This document shows positions 7,943 to 17,536 of a stretch of 64,000 nucleotides of DNA, piece after piece (position 1 is the first letter of the stretch; each line of letters starts with the position of its first letter). The position numbers and the translations under genes are program-made. The stretch comes from Fimenecus sp045595185 (GTDB lineage: Bacteria; Bacillota; Clostridia; Oscillospirales; Acutalibacteraceae). Location: the NCBI GenBank assembly GCA_045595185.1, contig JAZNZX010000005.1:29687-93686 (forward strand), read 5' to 3'. The notes beneath the pieces are model-generated. The model worked only from the letters and a program-made list of their open reading frames with translations. It was not told where the DNA came from and did no database searches.

Positions 7943-8830
7943 ATGTTTGAAACTTTGGGTGTATATCTTGAACAGATTAAAAGAGCAATTTTTTCTTTTA
8001 ATTCTCTTGGCGACATTCTTGATGTTCTGCTTGTTGCGTTTGTTATTTACAGTGCAATCAAGCTTATTAAGGATACAAGAGCATTTCAGCTTGTAAAAGG
8101 TGTTATATTGCTTGCTGCCGTATATTTTATTGTTTCCCTTCTTGATATGGAAGCAAGTAAGTATTTATTAAGTCTCTTGTTTGGTAATTTGCTTATCATC
8201 CTTGTAATTATTTTCTCACCTGAAATTCGTCACGCTCTTGAAAGCGTTGGCAGAAGCTCGGTATCAAATATCAACATATTTAATCTTAAGAATCGTGATG
8301 AATCGGAAATTCAGGAAAAGGTCAAACAATCAATTAACTCTGTTTGTAAAGCATGTAGTGATTTGAGCGGTAAACAGATAGGAGCCTTAATTGTTTTTGA
8401 AAAAGACACTATGCTTGGTGAAATTGCTAAAACAGGTACTTCACTTGATGCAACTGTTACAACAGAGCTTATTTGTAACATTTTTTTTCCAAAAGCGCCT
8501 ATGCATGACGGTGCAGTAATTATTAAGGAAGGACGAGTTGTTTCTGCAGGTTGTATTCTTCCTTTAACAGGAAAAAATGATGTGAGCAGTGAGCTTGGCA
8601 CAAGACACAGAGCAGCAATCGGAATGACGGAATCAAGTGATGCGCTTGTAGTTGTTGTTTCTGAAGAAACAGGTCAGATTTCTATCGCAGAAAAAGGTGT
8701 TCTGAAACGCAATATCTCAGGTGGCGACCTGCGTGAAACTCTTACAAAAGCATTTGTTAAAGAAAACAATAAGGATAACAAAAAGATTAAGAAGATTTTA
8801 AGAGGTAACAAAAATGAATCAGAAGAATAA
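7943..8830 (+). CDS. cdaA: Diadenylate cyclase CdaA
   Basis: CdaA makes cyclic di-AMP from two ATP at the membrane. Three hydrophobic N-terminal helices (about residues 18-88) are followed by the DisA_N catalytic domain with the DGA motif in MHDGAVII and RHRAA in GTRHRAAIGM, both required for catalysis. The longest frame begins at a TTG at 7910, but the ATG at 7943 is better placed after GAGTGAG and gives a normal 295-residue protein. It overlaps cdaR by 17 bases. glmM, the usual third gene of this cluster, is absent downstream. Confidence 0.95.
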   Translation: MFETLGVYLEQIKRAIFSFNSLGDILDVLLVAFVIYSAIKLIKDTRAFQLVKGVILLAAVYFIVSLLDMEASKYLLSLLFGNLLIILVIIFSPEIRHALESVGRSSVSNINIFNLKNRDESEIQEKVKQSINSVCKACSDLSGKQIGALIVFEKDTMLGEIAKTGTSLDATVTTELICNIFFPKAPMHDGAVIIKEGRVVSAGCILPLTGKNDVSSELGTRHRAAIGMTESSDALVVVVSEETGQISIAEKGVLKRNISGGDLRETLTKAFVKENNKDNKKIKKILRGNKNESEE

Positions 8831-10127
8831 TCAAACAGAAAAAAAGAACAGGCTTTCATTTTCTGATTTATTGGAAGATAAACGATTTATATTAATCTTT
8901 TCATTTGTAATTGCTTTTATTTTATGGATGTGGGTTGCAATTGAAAAGAGTCCGGAAACACAACGCGTTATTTCCGGTGTTCCTGTTCAGATAAATCTTG
9001 AAAACAGTGTGCCTGAACAATTAGGCCTGCAGGTTTTCGGTAATTCTGAATTTACCATTGATGTAACTGTAAAGGGTAAAAAATATATTACATCATCTCT
9101 TAGTGCTGATGATATTGATGTTGTTGCAAACACAAGTTATGTGGATGGTGCAGGCGTCAAAACACTTCAGTTAAGAGTTACATCTAAAGAAAATAATCCC
9201 GATTATGTTATTACATCGTATTCATCCAATTATGTTGAAGTTTTTTTTGATACATATAAGGAAGTGGAATTACCTTTAGTCTCCAAAATTGATACAAAGC
9301 TTGATTCTTTTGTTCCTGAGGGTTGTATTGCAGGGGATACAGTTCTTTCAATGAATACAGTTCTTATCAGTGGTCCAACAACCGAAATCAATAAAATCAA
9401 GAGCATTTATGCAAAGATTTCAGTTGATAAAGTTATTGAAAAGACAACTGTATTTGACCCTGTTTATAAAATTGAAACAGTTGACGGTTCATCACTTGAG
9501 TATGTTAAGCTTGTGACAGATGAATCAAATATTACTGTAACAGTCCCTGTGTTGAAAGAGGTTGTTTTACCGACAGTAATTGAGTTCAGAAATGCACCAT
9601 CATATTTCATTAGTAATCCTCTTTCATATTCTGTATATCCATCATCTGTAAAAGTTGCTGTACCTGTTGATATGATTGAGTCAACAGAATACTATGTTGT
9701 TGATACAATTGATTTTGCTGATATTTCAAGCAGTATAAACACATTTAATATTGATATTAATCAGATTAGCTCAACATTAAAAATAACAGATAAAAATGTT
9801 TCTAAATTTACGGTAAAAATTGATGCTTCGGATATGGTGTCAAAAACCATTAATGTTCCAATTTCAAATTTTACAGTGAATAATAACAGAGATGATTATA
9901 CAGTATCTATCAATCAGGATAAAAACATTTTAGTTAAGATTGTCGGTAAGGAATCACACATTGACAGTATCAGTGCTGAGAATCTTACAATAATTGTTGA
10001 TTCGACAGAACAGGAAATCAGTGAAAATGTTACTACAATGTCAGGATATGTCAGAATAATGGGTGATTATCCTTGTTGGGCTGTAGGAAAATATGATGTT
10101 AAGGTGAAGGTTATTCCGTCAAATTAA
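8814..10127 (+). CDS. cdaR: CdaA regulator CdaR (YbbR-domain protein)
   Basis: CdaR binds and modulates CdaA from the outer face of the membrane. The 437-residue protein has a short basic cytosolic tail, one membrane helix (about residues 25-44, ending LWMWVAIEKSPET) and several YbbR beta domains, seen as repeated blocks such as YSSNYVEVFFDTYKEVELPL and STLKITDKNVSKFTVKIDAS. AGAGGTAAC serves as ribosome-binding site inside cdaA. It is co-transcribed with cdaA and probably with the lipoprotein downstream. Confidence 0.92.
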   Translation: MNQKNNQTEKKNRLSFSDLLEDKRFILIFSFVIAFILWMWVAIEKSPETQRVISGVPVQINLENSVPEQLGLQVFGNSEFTIDVTVKGKKYITSSLSADDIDVVANTSYVDGAGVKTLQLRVTSKENNPDYVITSYSSNYVEVFFDTYKEVELPLVSKIDTKLDSFVPEGCIAGDTVLSMNTVLISGPTTEINKIKSIYAKISVDKVIEKTTVFDPVYKIETVDGSSLEYVKLVTDESNITVTVPVLKEVVLPTVIEFRNAPSYFISNPLSYSVYPSSVKVAVPVDMIESTEYYVVDTIDFADISSSINTFNIDINQISSTLKITDKNVSKFTVKIDASDMVSKTINVPISNFTVNNNRDDYTVSINQDKNILVKIVGKESHIDSISAENLTIIVDSTEQEISENVTTMSGYVRIMGDYPCWAVGKYDVKVKVIPSN

Positions 10128-10149
10128 ATTTAAAGTGAGGTGACAGATA

Positions 10150-11523
10150 ATGAAAAAGATTTGTGTAGTATTGTGTATTGTTTTGATTTGTCTGTCACTT
10201 ACAAGCTGTGATTATAATATTACATCAATTGAAAGCTTGATGAGACCGCCAAAACTCAGTGGTGAAAGCAGCTTGCTTCAAAGTGCTTTTGAACAGTCCG
10301 TTGATGACATCAACGGAATTAAGATGAAAACACCTTTAAGTGGTCAATATCGTTCATCATATTTGTTTTTTGACCTGGAAAAAGACGGTCAGAATGAAGC
10401 CATCGTTTTTTATTCAAATCCTGTCGAGGACTTGTTTGCTTATGCAAGTGTTTTTAAATTCGTAAATAATGAATGGAAAAATATTTCTAAAATAAAAGGT
10501 AAAAATGAAGAAATATATGAGGTGAATTTTGCTGATATAAACGGTGATAACATTTCAGAAATTTTTATAAGCTGGACAGGTCCTATTGGTTCTGAAAATT
10601 TAAATTCAATCGATTTCGGAACAAGCAACGAGCGATTGTTGGCAACATATTCATGCGATGGTGTCACAACAACACTACTTAAAACTGAAACATATACTCA
10701 TTTGTTTCTTAACGATTTGAATAATGACGGTAGCGAAGAAATTGTTATTTTTAAAATAAATCTTGCTGATGATGAAAAGCAGACTACATCAAGAATACTT
10801 GGATTTAACGATGATTTTTCAGTTGAATTTGATAAAACCTTTAAAATGACAGGCTTACTTGAAATAAATAATATCGTTACTGATTCTATCATAATAAATG
10901 AAAAAAATCATACGAGAATTTTTGTTGACGGTGCAATAAGTGAGATTGGTATTGTAACTGAAATTATCGATATAGACAATGAAACATTTGATATTAATTT
11001 ACCGCTTTATGAACTAAATCAATCTCAGAAGCCTACAACCTTACGAGCATCAAGAACATATTGCAAGGATATTGATAATGATGGAACGATCGAAATTCCT
11101 ACTGATGAGCTTTTGCCATATGGTGTTCGTATTCCTACAAGGGAGAATAATGAACTTTATCTTACTGTCTGGTCAGAATATATTGATAATGAGATGTCAC
11201 TTGACTTTAAATGTCTTATGAACAGTTCTTTTGGCTATATGTTTGTATTCCCAGAGGATATGCTCGGAAACATTTCAGCAACTTATAATGATGATAATCA
11301 AACATTAACCTTGTTTACTGTTAATGATAATGGCGATTTAGATAATGAGATGTTTTCATTAAGGGCATTTTATGAGCCCGATTGGGATGAAAATAATTTT
11401 AAATATTTAAAATATGCTGAGAACAGCACTTTTGTATATGGATATTTTATTTTGGATGAATATAATAGTGACGAATATGAAGATTTCATAAAGGAAAACT
11501 TTATTATTCTTAATCAGGAGTAG
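10150..11523 (+). CDS. Lipoprotein with EF-hand/FG-GAP-like repeats, unknown function
   Basis: The 457-residue protein is not recognised as a named family. Its N-terminus is a lipoprotein signal with lipobox LTSC, so Cys20 should be lipidated and the protein anchored outside the membrane. At least four Asp-rich loops resemble calcium-binding repeats: DLEKDGQNEA, DINGDNISEI, DLNNDGSEEI and DIDNDGTIEI. Such loops in beta-rich surroundings recall FG-GAP/VCBS blades. The gene lies between cdaAR and a two-component system with 5 bases to the regulator gene, so it may be an extracytoplasmic sensor or partner for that system (inference). Confidence 0.7.
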   Translation: MKKICVVLCIVLICLSLTSCDYNITSIESLMRPPKLSGESSLLQSAFEQSVDDINGIKMKTPLSGQYRSSYLFFDLEKDGQNEAIVFYSNPVEDLFAYASVFKFVNNEWKNISKIKGKNEEIYEVNFADINGDNISEIFISWTGPIGSENLNSIDFGTSNERLLATYSCDGVTTTLLKTETYTHLFLNDLNNDGSEEIVIFKINLADDEKQTTSRILGFNDDFSVEFDKTFKMTGLLEINNIVTDSIIINEKNHTRIFVDGAISEIGIVTEIIDIDNETFDINLPLYELNQSQKPTTLRASRTYCKDIDNDGTIEIPTDELLPYGVRIPTRENNELYLTVWSEYIDNEMSLDFKCLMNSSFGYMFVFPEDMLGNISATYNDDNQTLTLFTVNDNGDLDNEMFSLRAFYEPDWDENNFKYLKYAENSTFVYGYFILDEYNSDEYEDFIKENFIILNQE

Positions 11524-11527
11524 TATT

Positions 11528-12232
11528 ATGAAATATGTTTTAATTGCTGAAGATGAATCATCAATAAGAGATTTTGTCGTTATTAACCTTCGTCGTAGCG
11601 GATATGAGGTAATTGAAGCAGTTAACGGTGAAGATGCTATAAAAAAGTTTGATGAACATATAAATGAAATTGATGTTGTGATTCTTGATATTACAATGCC
11701 TATTATAGACGGATTGGAAGTCTGTAAATACATAAGGACAAAAAGCAGTAGAATCGGAATTGTTATGCTTACTGCACGAACACAGGAAATGGATAAGGTA
11801 ACAGGTCTTATGGTTGGTGCGGATGACTATGTAACAAAGCCTTTTTCACCGTCTGAATTGATGGCTCGTATTGACGCTATTTACAGACGAGTTTCATTAA
11901 CCAGTGAACCTGAAAATGATAATGCTCAACAAAATGCAATTTCATTAAATGAGTTTGTTCTTGATTTGAGAAGTCATACTCTAACTAAAAATGGTATTCC
12001 AATTGAATTGACTCAGGTTGAATTCCAAATTATTGAGTTCTTTTTTTCTAATCCGAACGTGGCGTTAGAAAGAAATAAAATTCTCAAATTTGTATGGGGC
12101 GACTCATATTATGGCGATAAAAAGGTTGTTGATGTAAATATCCACAGATTAAGAAATAAGGTTGAAGACGAACCGTCACAGCCAAAGCATCTGACAACTG
12201 TTTATGGTATGGGTTATAAGTGGATTGTATAA
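11528..12232 (+). CDS. OmpR-family response regulator
   Basis: This is a 234-residue two-domain regulator. The receiver domain (1-120) has the acidic pair in AEDES, the phospho-acceptor Asp54 in VVILDITMP, Thr82 in MLTARTQ and Lys104 in VTKPF. The winged-helix DNA-binding domain (about 135-232) ends with VDVNIHRLRNKVE and TVYGMGYKW, the usual OmpR/PhoB signature. CAGGAG precedes the ATG. It is followed 25 bases later by its histidine kinase. The target genes are unknown, and the upstream lipoprotein gene may belong to the same signalling unit. Confidence 0.93.
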   Translation: MKYVLIAEDESSIRDFVVINLRRSGYEVIEAVNGEDAIKKFDEHINEIDVVILDITMPIIDGLEVCKYIRTKSSRIGIVMLTARTQEMDKVTGLMVGADDYVTKPFSPSELMARIDAIYRRVSLTSEPENDNAQQNAISLNEFVLDLRSHTLTKNGIPIELTQVEFQIIEFFFSNPNVALERNKILKFVWGDSYYGDKKVVDVNIHRLRNKVEDEPSQPKHLTTVYGMGYKWIV

Positions 12233-12257
12233 ATATTGATTGGTGGTGACAATAAAA

Positions 12258-13664
12258 GTGAAAAAAAGTATAGTTAAGCGTTGGGCTTATACTGTCCTTG
12301 CAAGCACTGTTCTTGTCATTGTTACAATCGGTATTTTAATGGGTGCATTCATTAAAAATCAGTACTATGATGCAGTTTCTATGACACTAAATTCAAGAGC
12401 ATCGTCTATGGTGATGTCGTATTTTAATTCACAGACTACCGTATCTGATGAGATGTTTAACAAGATGGCAAAAAATTTTGTTGATAATTTTTCAGATAAA
12501 AATGTTATGGAAGTCTGGGTTATTGATAAAAACGGTAATGTTGTAGTTTCTTCTACAGGATTTTCCGTAAAAGGAGAATCATATCCTGATTATAATTATG
12601 CCAAAGCTGATGAAAACGGGCGAGGCGAGTGGATAGGACGAATGAAAAATAATGAGAAAATAATGGCATTAACCTACATTTTGCCTGAAAATTCTCAAGG
12701 TGTTAATGGTGCAATTAGATATATTATTTCACTTGAAGATATTGATAGACAGATTTATATTATCTGGATTTCAATAGGTTTGCTTCTGATACTCGTAATA
12801 TGCTTCGTTATCACATCAGGTGGCTTCTTTATAAATTCTATTATTAATCCTGTGCGAAAAATAAACGAAACAGCGTCGAAAATCGCGAAAGGTGACTTTA
12901 ATGTTTCAATTGAAAAGCATAAATACGATGATGAAATAGGTCAGTTGTGTGATACAATAAATAATATGGCTCACGAAATAGGTGAGACAGAAAGAATGAA
13001 AAATGAGTTTATTTCAACCGTCTCGCATGAGCTGAGAACACCTTTAACTGCAATTAAGGGCTGGGGCGAAACGATTAGGTTCGCACAGAATGACGATGAA
13101 CTTGTAAACAAAGGTCTTGATGTTATTGTGAATGAATCCGAACGATTATCTGACCTTGTTGAAGAATTACTTGATTTCTCAAGAATGGAAAGCGGAAAAT
13201 TATCTTTAAAAAAGGCGAATTTAGATATTGTTAAAGAGCTTACTGAAGTACTTGAAGTTTTTGAAAGTCGTTCAATACGCGAGGGTATTGATATGATTAT
13301 TGATATACCTTTCAAAAGCATCATTATAAACGGTGACAAAAACCGACTTAAACAGACTTTTGTAAACATTATTGATAATAGCTTTAAATACACCTCTAAA
13401 GGAGGATTTGTTAAGGTTTCTTTAAGAGTAAATAACTCAAGTGTAATGATTACAATCACTGATAATGGTTGTGGTATTTCAAAGCACGACTTACCTAAAA
13501 TCAGAGATAAGTTTTATAAAGCCAATAATAGTGCAAGAGGTAGTGGCATAGGACTTGCTGTTACCGATGAAATTATTAAACTTCATAATGGCGAAATGAA
13601 TATTGAAAGTGACATTGGCATAGGTACAACGGTTACCGTTACTTTACCAAGAATCAATAAGTAA
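12258..13664 (+). CDS. Sensor histidine kinase
   Basis: The 468-residue membrane kinase has a first helix at about 11-32, an extracytoplasmic sensor region of about 135 residues, a second helix near 169-192, a HAMP linker (SIINPVRKINETASKIAKGD), a dimerisation domain with phospho-acceptor His257 in STVSHELRTPL, and a complete ATPase domain with N box DNSFKY, DNGCGIS and GSGIGLAV. The longest frame starts with TTG at 12240, but GGTGGTGA at 12242-12249 fits the GTG at 12258. Its architecture resembles WalK/PhoR/ResE-type kinases. The ligand is unknown. Confidence 0.92.
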   Translation: MKKSIVKRWAYTVLASTVLVIVTIGILMGAFIKNQYYDAVSMTLNSRASSMVMSYFNSQTTVSDEMFNKMAKNFVDNFSDKNVMEVWVIDKNGNVVVSSTGFSVKGESYPDYNYAKADENGRGEWIGRMKNNEKIMALTYILPENSQGVNGAIRYIISLEDIDRQIYIIWISIGLLLILVICFVITSGGFFINSIINPVRKINETASKIAKGDFNVSIEKHKYDDEIGQLCDTINNMAHEIGETERMKNEFISTVSHELRTPLTAIKGWGETIRFAQNDDELVNKGLDVIVNESERLSDLVEELLDFSRMESGKLSLKKANLDIVKELTEVLEVFESRSIREGIDMIIDIPFKSIIINGDKNRLKQTFVNIIDNSFKYTSKGGFVKVSLRVNNSSVMITITDNGCGISKHDLPKIRDKFYKANNSARGSGIGLAVTDEIIKLHNGEMNIESDIGIGTTVTVTLPRINK

Positions 13665-13676
13665 GGAGTATATAAA

Positions 13677-14651
13677 TTGAGTAATAATAAGCAACACAAA
13701 ACATCAATAGGTGGACAGGCACTTATTGAAGGAATAATGATGAAAGGACCTAAGGGAACAGCTATGTCTGTTCGTTTACCTGACGGGTCAATCGATACTG
13801 AATTAGAAAAAAGTACAGGCAAAAAAAAACCTGTAATGAAAATTCCTGTTGTAAGAGGTGTTTTCGCTTTTGTTGACTCTATGATTTCCGGTTATAAATA
13901 CCTTATGAAATCTGCTGACAAAGCATTGACCGAAGAAGAAAAAGAAGAGGATATGTCAAAGCTCGATAAATGGTTAAATGACCATATGGGCGAAAAAATG
14001 ATGAATATAATTACTGCAATTTCATCAGTTTTAGGTGTTGTGCTTGCAATGCTCGTTTTTCTTTATCTTCCGATTGAAGCGGTTGATTTATTTGATACAT
14101 ATGTGTTAAAAAGTGTTGATATTGCTAAGTTTCATCCTTTAATTGAAGGAATTATGAGAATTATTATATTCATCCTTTATATGTATTTTGTTTCAAAAAT
14201 GTCAATGATTAAGAGAGTTTTTATGTATCATGGTGCTGAACATAAGGCAATTTTTTGCTATGAAAACGGCCTTGAATTAACAGTTGAAAATGTGCGTAAA
14301 ATGTCAAGATTTCATCCGAGATGCGGAACTGCCTTTATGTTTGTAATGATTATTTTAAGTATGATTACTTCATTTTCTCTGGTTATCATTTTCCCTGAGC
14401 TTGCAAATATAAATAAAATTTTATGGATGATAATTAAGCTTGCAATTCTTCCTGTTGTAATGGGTATCGGATATGAATTTATCAAATATGCAGGTAAGCA
14501 CGAAAATATTATTGTTAAGGTGTTGTCTTATCCTGGTCTTTTGATGCAAAGAATTACAACAGTTGAACCAACTGATGATATTATCGAAGTTGCAATTGAG
14601 TCAATTAACGCAGTAATTACTGATAATCCTGAGGATGATATGATAAAATGA
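13677..14651 (+). CDS. DUF1385 family membrane protein
   Basis: The 324-residue protein is a DUF1385 member, a Firmicutes family usually found next to prmC or rpmE. The N-terminal IGGQALIEGIMMKGP is the family signature. Four or more hydrophobic stretches (about 110-140, 155-178, 210-260) flank the conserved MYHGAEHKAIFCYENG and FHPRCGTAFMF blocks, whose His, Glu and Cys residues suggest metal binding. Translation starts at TTG, supported by AAGGAG 8 bases upstream. It overlaps prmC by 4 bases. The biochemical function is not established. Confidence 0.88.
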   Translation: MSNNKQHKTSIGGQALIEGIMMKGPKGTAMSVRLPDGSIDTELEKSTGKKKPVMKIPVVRGVFAFVDSMISGYKYLMKSADKALTEEEKEEDMSKLDKWLNDHMGEKMMNIITAISSVLGVVLAMLVFLYLPIEAVDLFDTYVLKSVDIAKFHPLIEGIMRIIIFILYMYFVSKMSMIKRVFMYHGAEHKAIFCYENGLELTVENVRKMSRFHPRCGTAFMFVMIILSMITSFSLVIIFPELANINKILWMIIKLAILPVVMGIGYEFIKYAGKHENIIVKVLSYPGLLMQRITTVEPTDDIIEVAIESINAVITDNPEDDMIK

Positions 14652-15478
14652 CAATAAAGGAATTATATACTTACTGTTGTAATGAGTTGTCATTTACTGA
14701 CTCCGGTGACTTTGAAGCATTGTGTTTATTTAATGATATTCTTGGCTTTTCACGAGAACAGATTTTATTTAATATTCAAGATGTAACAAATGAGCATAAG
14801 AAAATTATTGACAATTTGATTAACAGACGAAAAAATGGTGAACCATTACAGTATATTCTTGGTAAATGGGACTTTTATGACCTGACTTTTTCGGTAGGCG
14901 AAGGTGTATTGATTCCAAGACCTGAAACTGAGATGCTTGTAGATTTTGCACTTGATAAAATGAAGGGTATTGAAAACCCTGTCATATATGACCTTTGTTC
15001 AGGCACAGGATGTATCGGTTTGACAATTGCCAAGCATTTGAAAAATGCAAAAGTCTTTTTGCTTGAAAAAGAAAAAAAAGCATTTAAGTATTTACAAAAA
15101 AATAAAGAAGATTTAAATCTTGATAATGTAGTTATCGTAAATGATGATTTATTTACAGTTGATTTGTCTTTATTTCCTGATGCCGACCTTATTGTGTCAA
15201 ATCCACCTTATATAATGTCAGATGAAATTTTCACTTTACAAAAAGAGGTGTTATTTGAACCCTTTACTGCACTTGATGGTGGAAAAGACGGATATGACTT
15301 TTATAGATGTCTTTCTGACAGATGGTGTAATAAAGTAAAAAAGAACGGATTTATTGCTTTGGAATGTGGTGAAAACCAAAGCAAACAGATTATTGAATTA
15401 TTTAATGATAAAATTGTTGAAAGTAATGTGATTTTTGATTTTAACGATATTGACAGAATTGTTACTTTTAGAATATAA
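14648..15478 (+). CDS. prmC: Release factor glutamine methyltransferase
   Basis: PrmC methylates the Gln of the GGQ motif in release factors RF1/RF2. The 276-residue protein has the N-terminal helical substrate domain, then LQYILGKWDFYDLTFSV and LIPRPETE, the SAM-binding motif DLCSGTGCIGLTIA, and the catalytic NPPY at residues 185-188. The start overlaps the DUF1385 stop codon (ATGA). prfA is not in the window. Confidence 0.95.
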   Translation: MTIKELYTYCCNELSFTDSGDFEALCLFNDILGFSREQILFNIQDVTNEHKKIIDNLINRRKNGEPLQYILGKWDFYDLTFSVGEGVLIPRPETEMLVDFALDKMKGIENPVIYDLCSGTGCIGLTIAKHLKNAKVFLLEKEKKAFKYLQKNKEDLNLDNVVIVNDDLFTVDLSLFPDADLIVSNPPYIMSDEIFTLQKEVLFEPFTALDGGKDGYDFYRCLSDRWCNKVKKNGFIALECGENQSKQIIELFNDKIVESNVIFDFNDIDRIVTFRI

Positions 15479-15509
15479 TAATATTTTAGAAAACTGAAAG
15501 GGTTTTAAG

Positions 15510-16178
15510 ATGCTTTTAGATGTTTTAAGAGGTAATACAGACGGACTAAGCCTTATTGTTACCTTTTTTTCAAGATTATTTGTAATTTTTTGTACTATGC
15601 CTGTGCATGAATATGCTCATGCACTTATAGCTACAAAACTTGGTGACCAGACACCACGATTATCAGGAAGACTCACTCTTAATCCGATGGCTCATATTTC
15701 ACCACTTGGTGCAATTATGATATTTCTTTGTGGTTTCGGTTATGCAAAGCCTGTTAATGTTAATCCGAGAAATTTCAATGACCCTAAAAAGGGTATGGCT
15801 TTAACTGCAATTGCAGGTCCTGTATCAAATCTTATTATGGGATTTGTTTGCATATTGTTAGCAAACCTGTTTACAAAAATTTTAGGTAATATGACTTCAT
15901 TGTTACCGTATGCAGTATATTATTTTCTTTATTTTGCAGGTGTGGTAAATGTAAATCTTGCTGTTTTTAATCTTTTACCGATTCCGCCATTGGACGGTTC
16001 AAGAATTTTACAGCTTTTGATTCCTGCAAAGTATTATTATAAGTTTTTACAATATGAACGTTATGTAGTTATTGTTGTATTTATTCTTATTTTGACAGGT
16101 GTTCTTTCAGGTCCGCTTTCATATATATCAAGTTTGATTATTGGGCTATTTTCATCAATTGCAGGTTTGATTTTCTGA
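15510..16178 (+). CDS. Site-2 protease family membrane metalloprotease (M50)
   Basis: The 222-residue protein is a compact intramembrane metalloprotease of the M50B group without a PDZ domain. The zinc site is His33-Glu-Tyr-Ala-His37 in the first conserved helix, plus Asp162 in LLPIPPLDGSRIL. The GGRL-equivalent segment LSGRLTLNPMAHISPLGAI follows the first helix, and five to six hydrophobic helices are visible. GAAAGGG precedes the ATG. It is next to scpA, a common Firmicutes arrangement. Substrates are unknown. Confidence 0.9.
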   Translation: MLLDVLRGNTDGLSLIVTFFSRLFVIFCTMPVHEYAHALIATKLGDQTPRLSGRLTLNPMAHISPLGAIMIFLCGFGYAKPVNVNPRNFNDPKKGMALTAIAGPVSNLIMGFVCILLANLFTKILGNMTSLLPYAVYYFLYFAGVVNVNLAVFNLLPIPPLDGSRILQLLIPAKYYYKFLQYERYVVIVVFILILTGVLSGPLSYISSLIIGLFSSIAGLIF

Positions 16179-16196
16179 TTTGTAAAGGAACTATTT

Positions 16197-16934
16197 ATGG
16201 AAAAAATATCATATAAAATAGATGTTTTTGAAGGTCCGATGGACTTGCTTTTACATCTAATTTCAAAACACAAATTGAATATATATGATATTCCGATTGT
16301 TACATTGGTTGAGCAATATGTTGAATATGTTCGTCAGATGCAACAGGAAGATATGTATGTTGCCTCTGAATTTCTTGAGATGGCAGCTCGTCTTGTTTAT
16401 CTTAAATCGGTTTCCTTATTGCCTGTTCATACTGAGGCTGATGAACTTAAAAATGAGCTTCAGGGCGAGCTTATTGAGTATCGCGATATGAAAGCGATGG
16501 CTGAAAAATTGTCAGAAAATACTGAAGGTTTTTCAACATTTATAAGAAAACAGGAAAAAATTGAAGTTGACCAGACATATAATCGTTTTCATGAGGTTGG
16601 TGAACTTCTTGAAGCATATATTTCTGCTGCAGGAAAAAAACTTAAACAGTTACCGCCACCGATTGAAGCATTTCGTGAAATTGTTGTTAAGAAAGTTGTG
16701 TCTGTAAGTTCTAAAATATCCAATATTTTTAAAAAGCTTTCTTCAAAAAGTAAAAAATCAAAATGGAAGTCAATGTTTAATGATGCTGAATCCCGTTCTG
16801 ATATGGTAGCAACATTTTTGGCACTTTTAGAATTGACTAAATCAAAAAAAATCAAAGTTGTCGGCGATGGTGAAGAAGCCGAAGTTGAATTGATTGATTC
16901 GGACTTTACAGATGTTAGTGAGGAATGGAATTAA
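16197..16934 (+). CDS. scpA: Segregation and condensation protein A
   Basis: ScpA is the kleisin that bridges SMC heads in chromosome condensation. The 245-residue protein opens with the family signature YKIDVFEGPMDLLLHLI, followed by EYVRQMQQEDMYVASEFLEMA and a charged middle region. The C-terminal winged helix ends near MVATFLALLELTKSKKI. scpB follows directly, with one base between the scpA stop codon and the scpB start codon. smc itself is outside the window. Confidence 0.95.
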   Translation: MEKISYKIDVFEGPMDLLLHLISKHKLNIYDIPIVTLVEQYVEYVRQMQQEDMYVASEFLEMAARLVYLKSVSLLPVHTEADELKNELQGELIEYRDMKAMAEKLSENTEGFSTFIRKQEKIEVDQTYNRFHEVGELLEAYISAAGKKLKQLPPPIEAFREIVVKKVVSVSSKISNIFKKLSSKSKKSKWKSMFNDAESRSDMVATFLALLELTKSKKIKVVGDGEEAEVELIDSDFTDVSEEWN

Positions 16935-16935
16935 T

Positions 16936-17502
16936 ATGAAGGCAAGTAAGTTACAGGCCGCTGTTGAAGCAATTTTATTTGCATCGGGTGAGCCGGTTGA
17001 ACTTGAAAAAATTGCACAGGTGCTTGAAATTGAGCCTGAGGTTTGCGAACAGGTAATTCTCAATTTATCTGCAAAACTTGATGAAGTTAATAGTGGAATT
17101 TGTGTCTTAAAGCTTGGCAATATGTATCAGCTTTCTTCAAGAACGGAATATGCAGAGGTTATTCGTGATGTTCTTGAATTAAGAAAGAATACACCACTTT
17201 CTCCGGCTGCATTTGAAGTGTTGGCTGTAATCGCATATAATCAACCTGTTACAAAATCTTTTATTGAGCAAATTCGCGGTGTTGATTGTAGTGGTGTTAT
17301 TGCAACCTTGTGCCAGAAAAAGCTTATTGAAGAAAAGGGCCGACTTGATTTGCCCGGACGACCATTAATTTATGGTACTACTCCTGACTTCTTAAGATGT
17401 TTTTCTATTTCATCTCTTGATGAATTACCTGAATTACCACAAAAAGATACAGAACAGGTTGAAGAACAAGCTAATGAAGAAGATAGTCAAGCAATAGAAT
17501 AA
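16936..17502 (+). CDS. scpB: Segregation and condensation protein B
   Basis: ScpB is the winged-helix dimer that binds ScpA in the SMC complex. The 188-residue protein contains tandem winged-helix domains with AAVEAILFASGEPVELEKIA at the start and the conserved AFEVLAVIAYNQPVTKS plus PLIYGTTPDFLRCF segments. The ATG at 16936 is chosen over an upstream in-frame TTG (16894) because it follows AGGAATGG and leaves the family N-terminus intact. The tail is Glu/Gln-rich, as in other ScpB proteins. Confidence 0.95.
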   Translation: MKASKLQAAVEAILFASGEPVELEKIAQVLEIEPEVCEQVILNLSAKLDEVNSGICVLKLGNMYQLSSRTEYAEVIRDVLELRKNTPLSPAAFEVLAVIAYNQPVTKSFIEQIRGVDCSGVIATLCQKKLIEEKGRLDLPGRPLIYGTTPDFLRCFSISSLDELPELPQKDTEQVEEQANEEDSQAIE

Positions 17503-17536
17503 ATATATTATAAAGTACATACGAGGAGGTGTTATT

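Noticed and set aside
12971..13459. 162-codon minus-strand reading frame
   Set aside because: Lies inside the histidine kinase gene, which has full motifs; the antisense translation has no recognisable domain.
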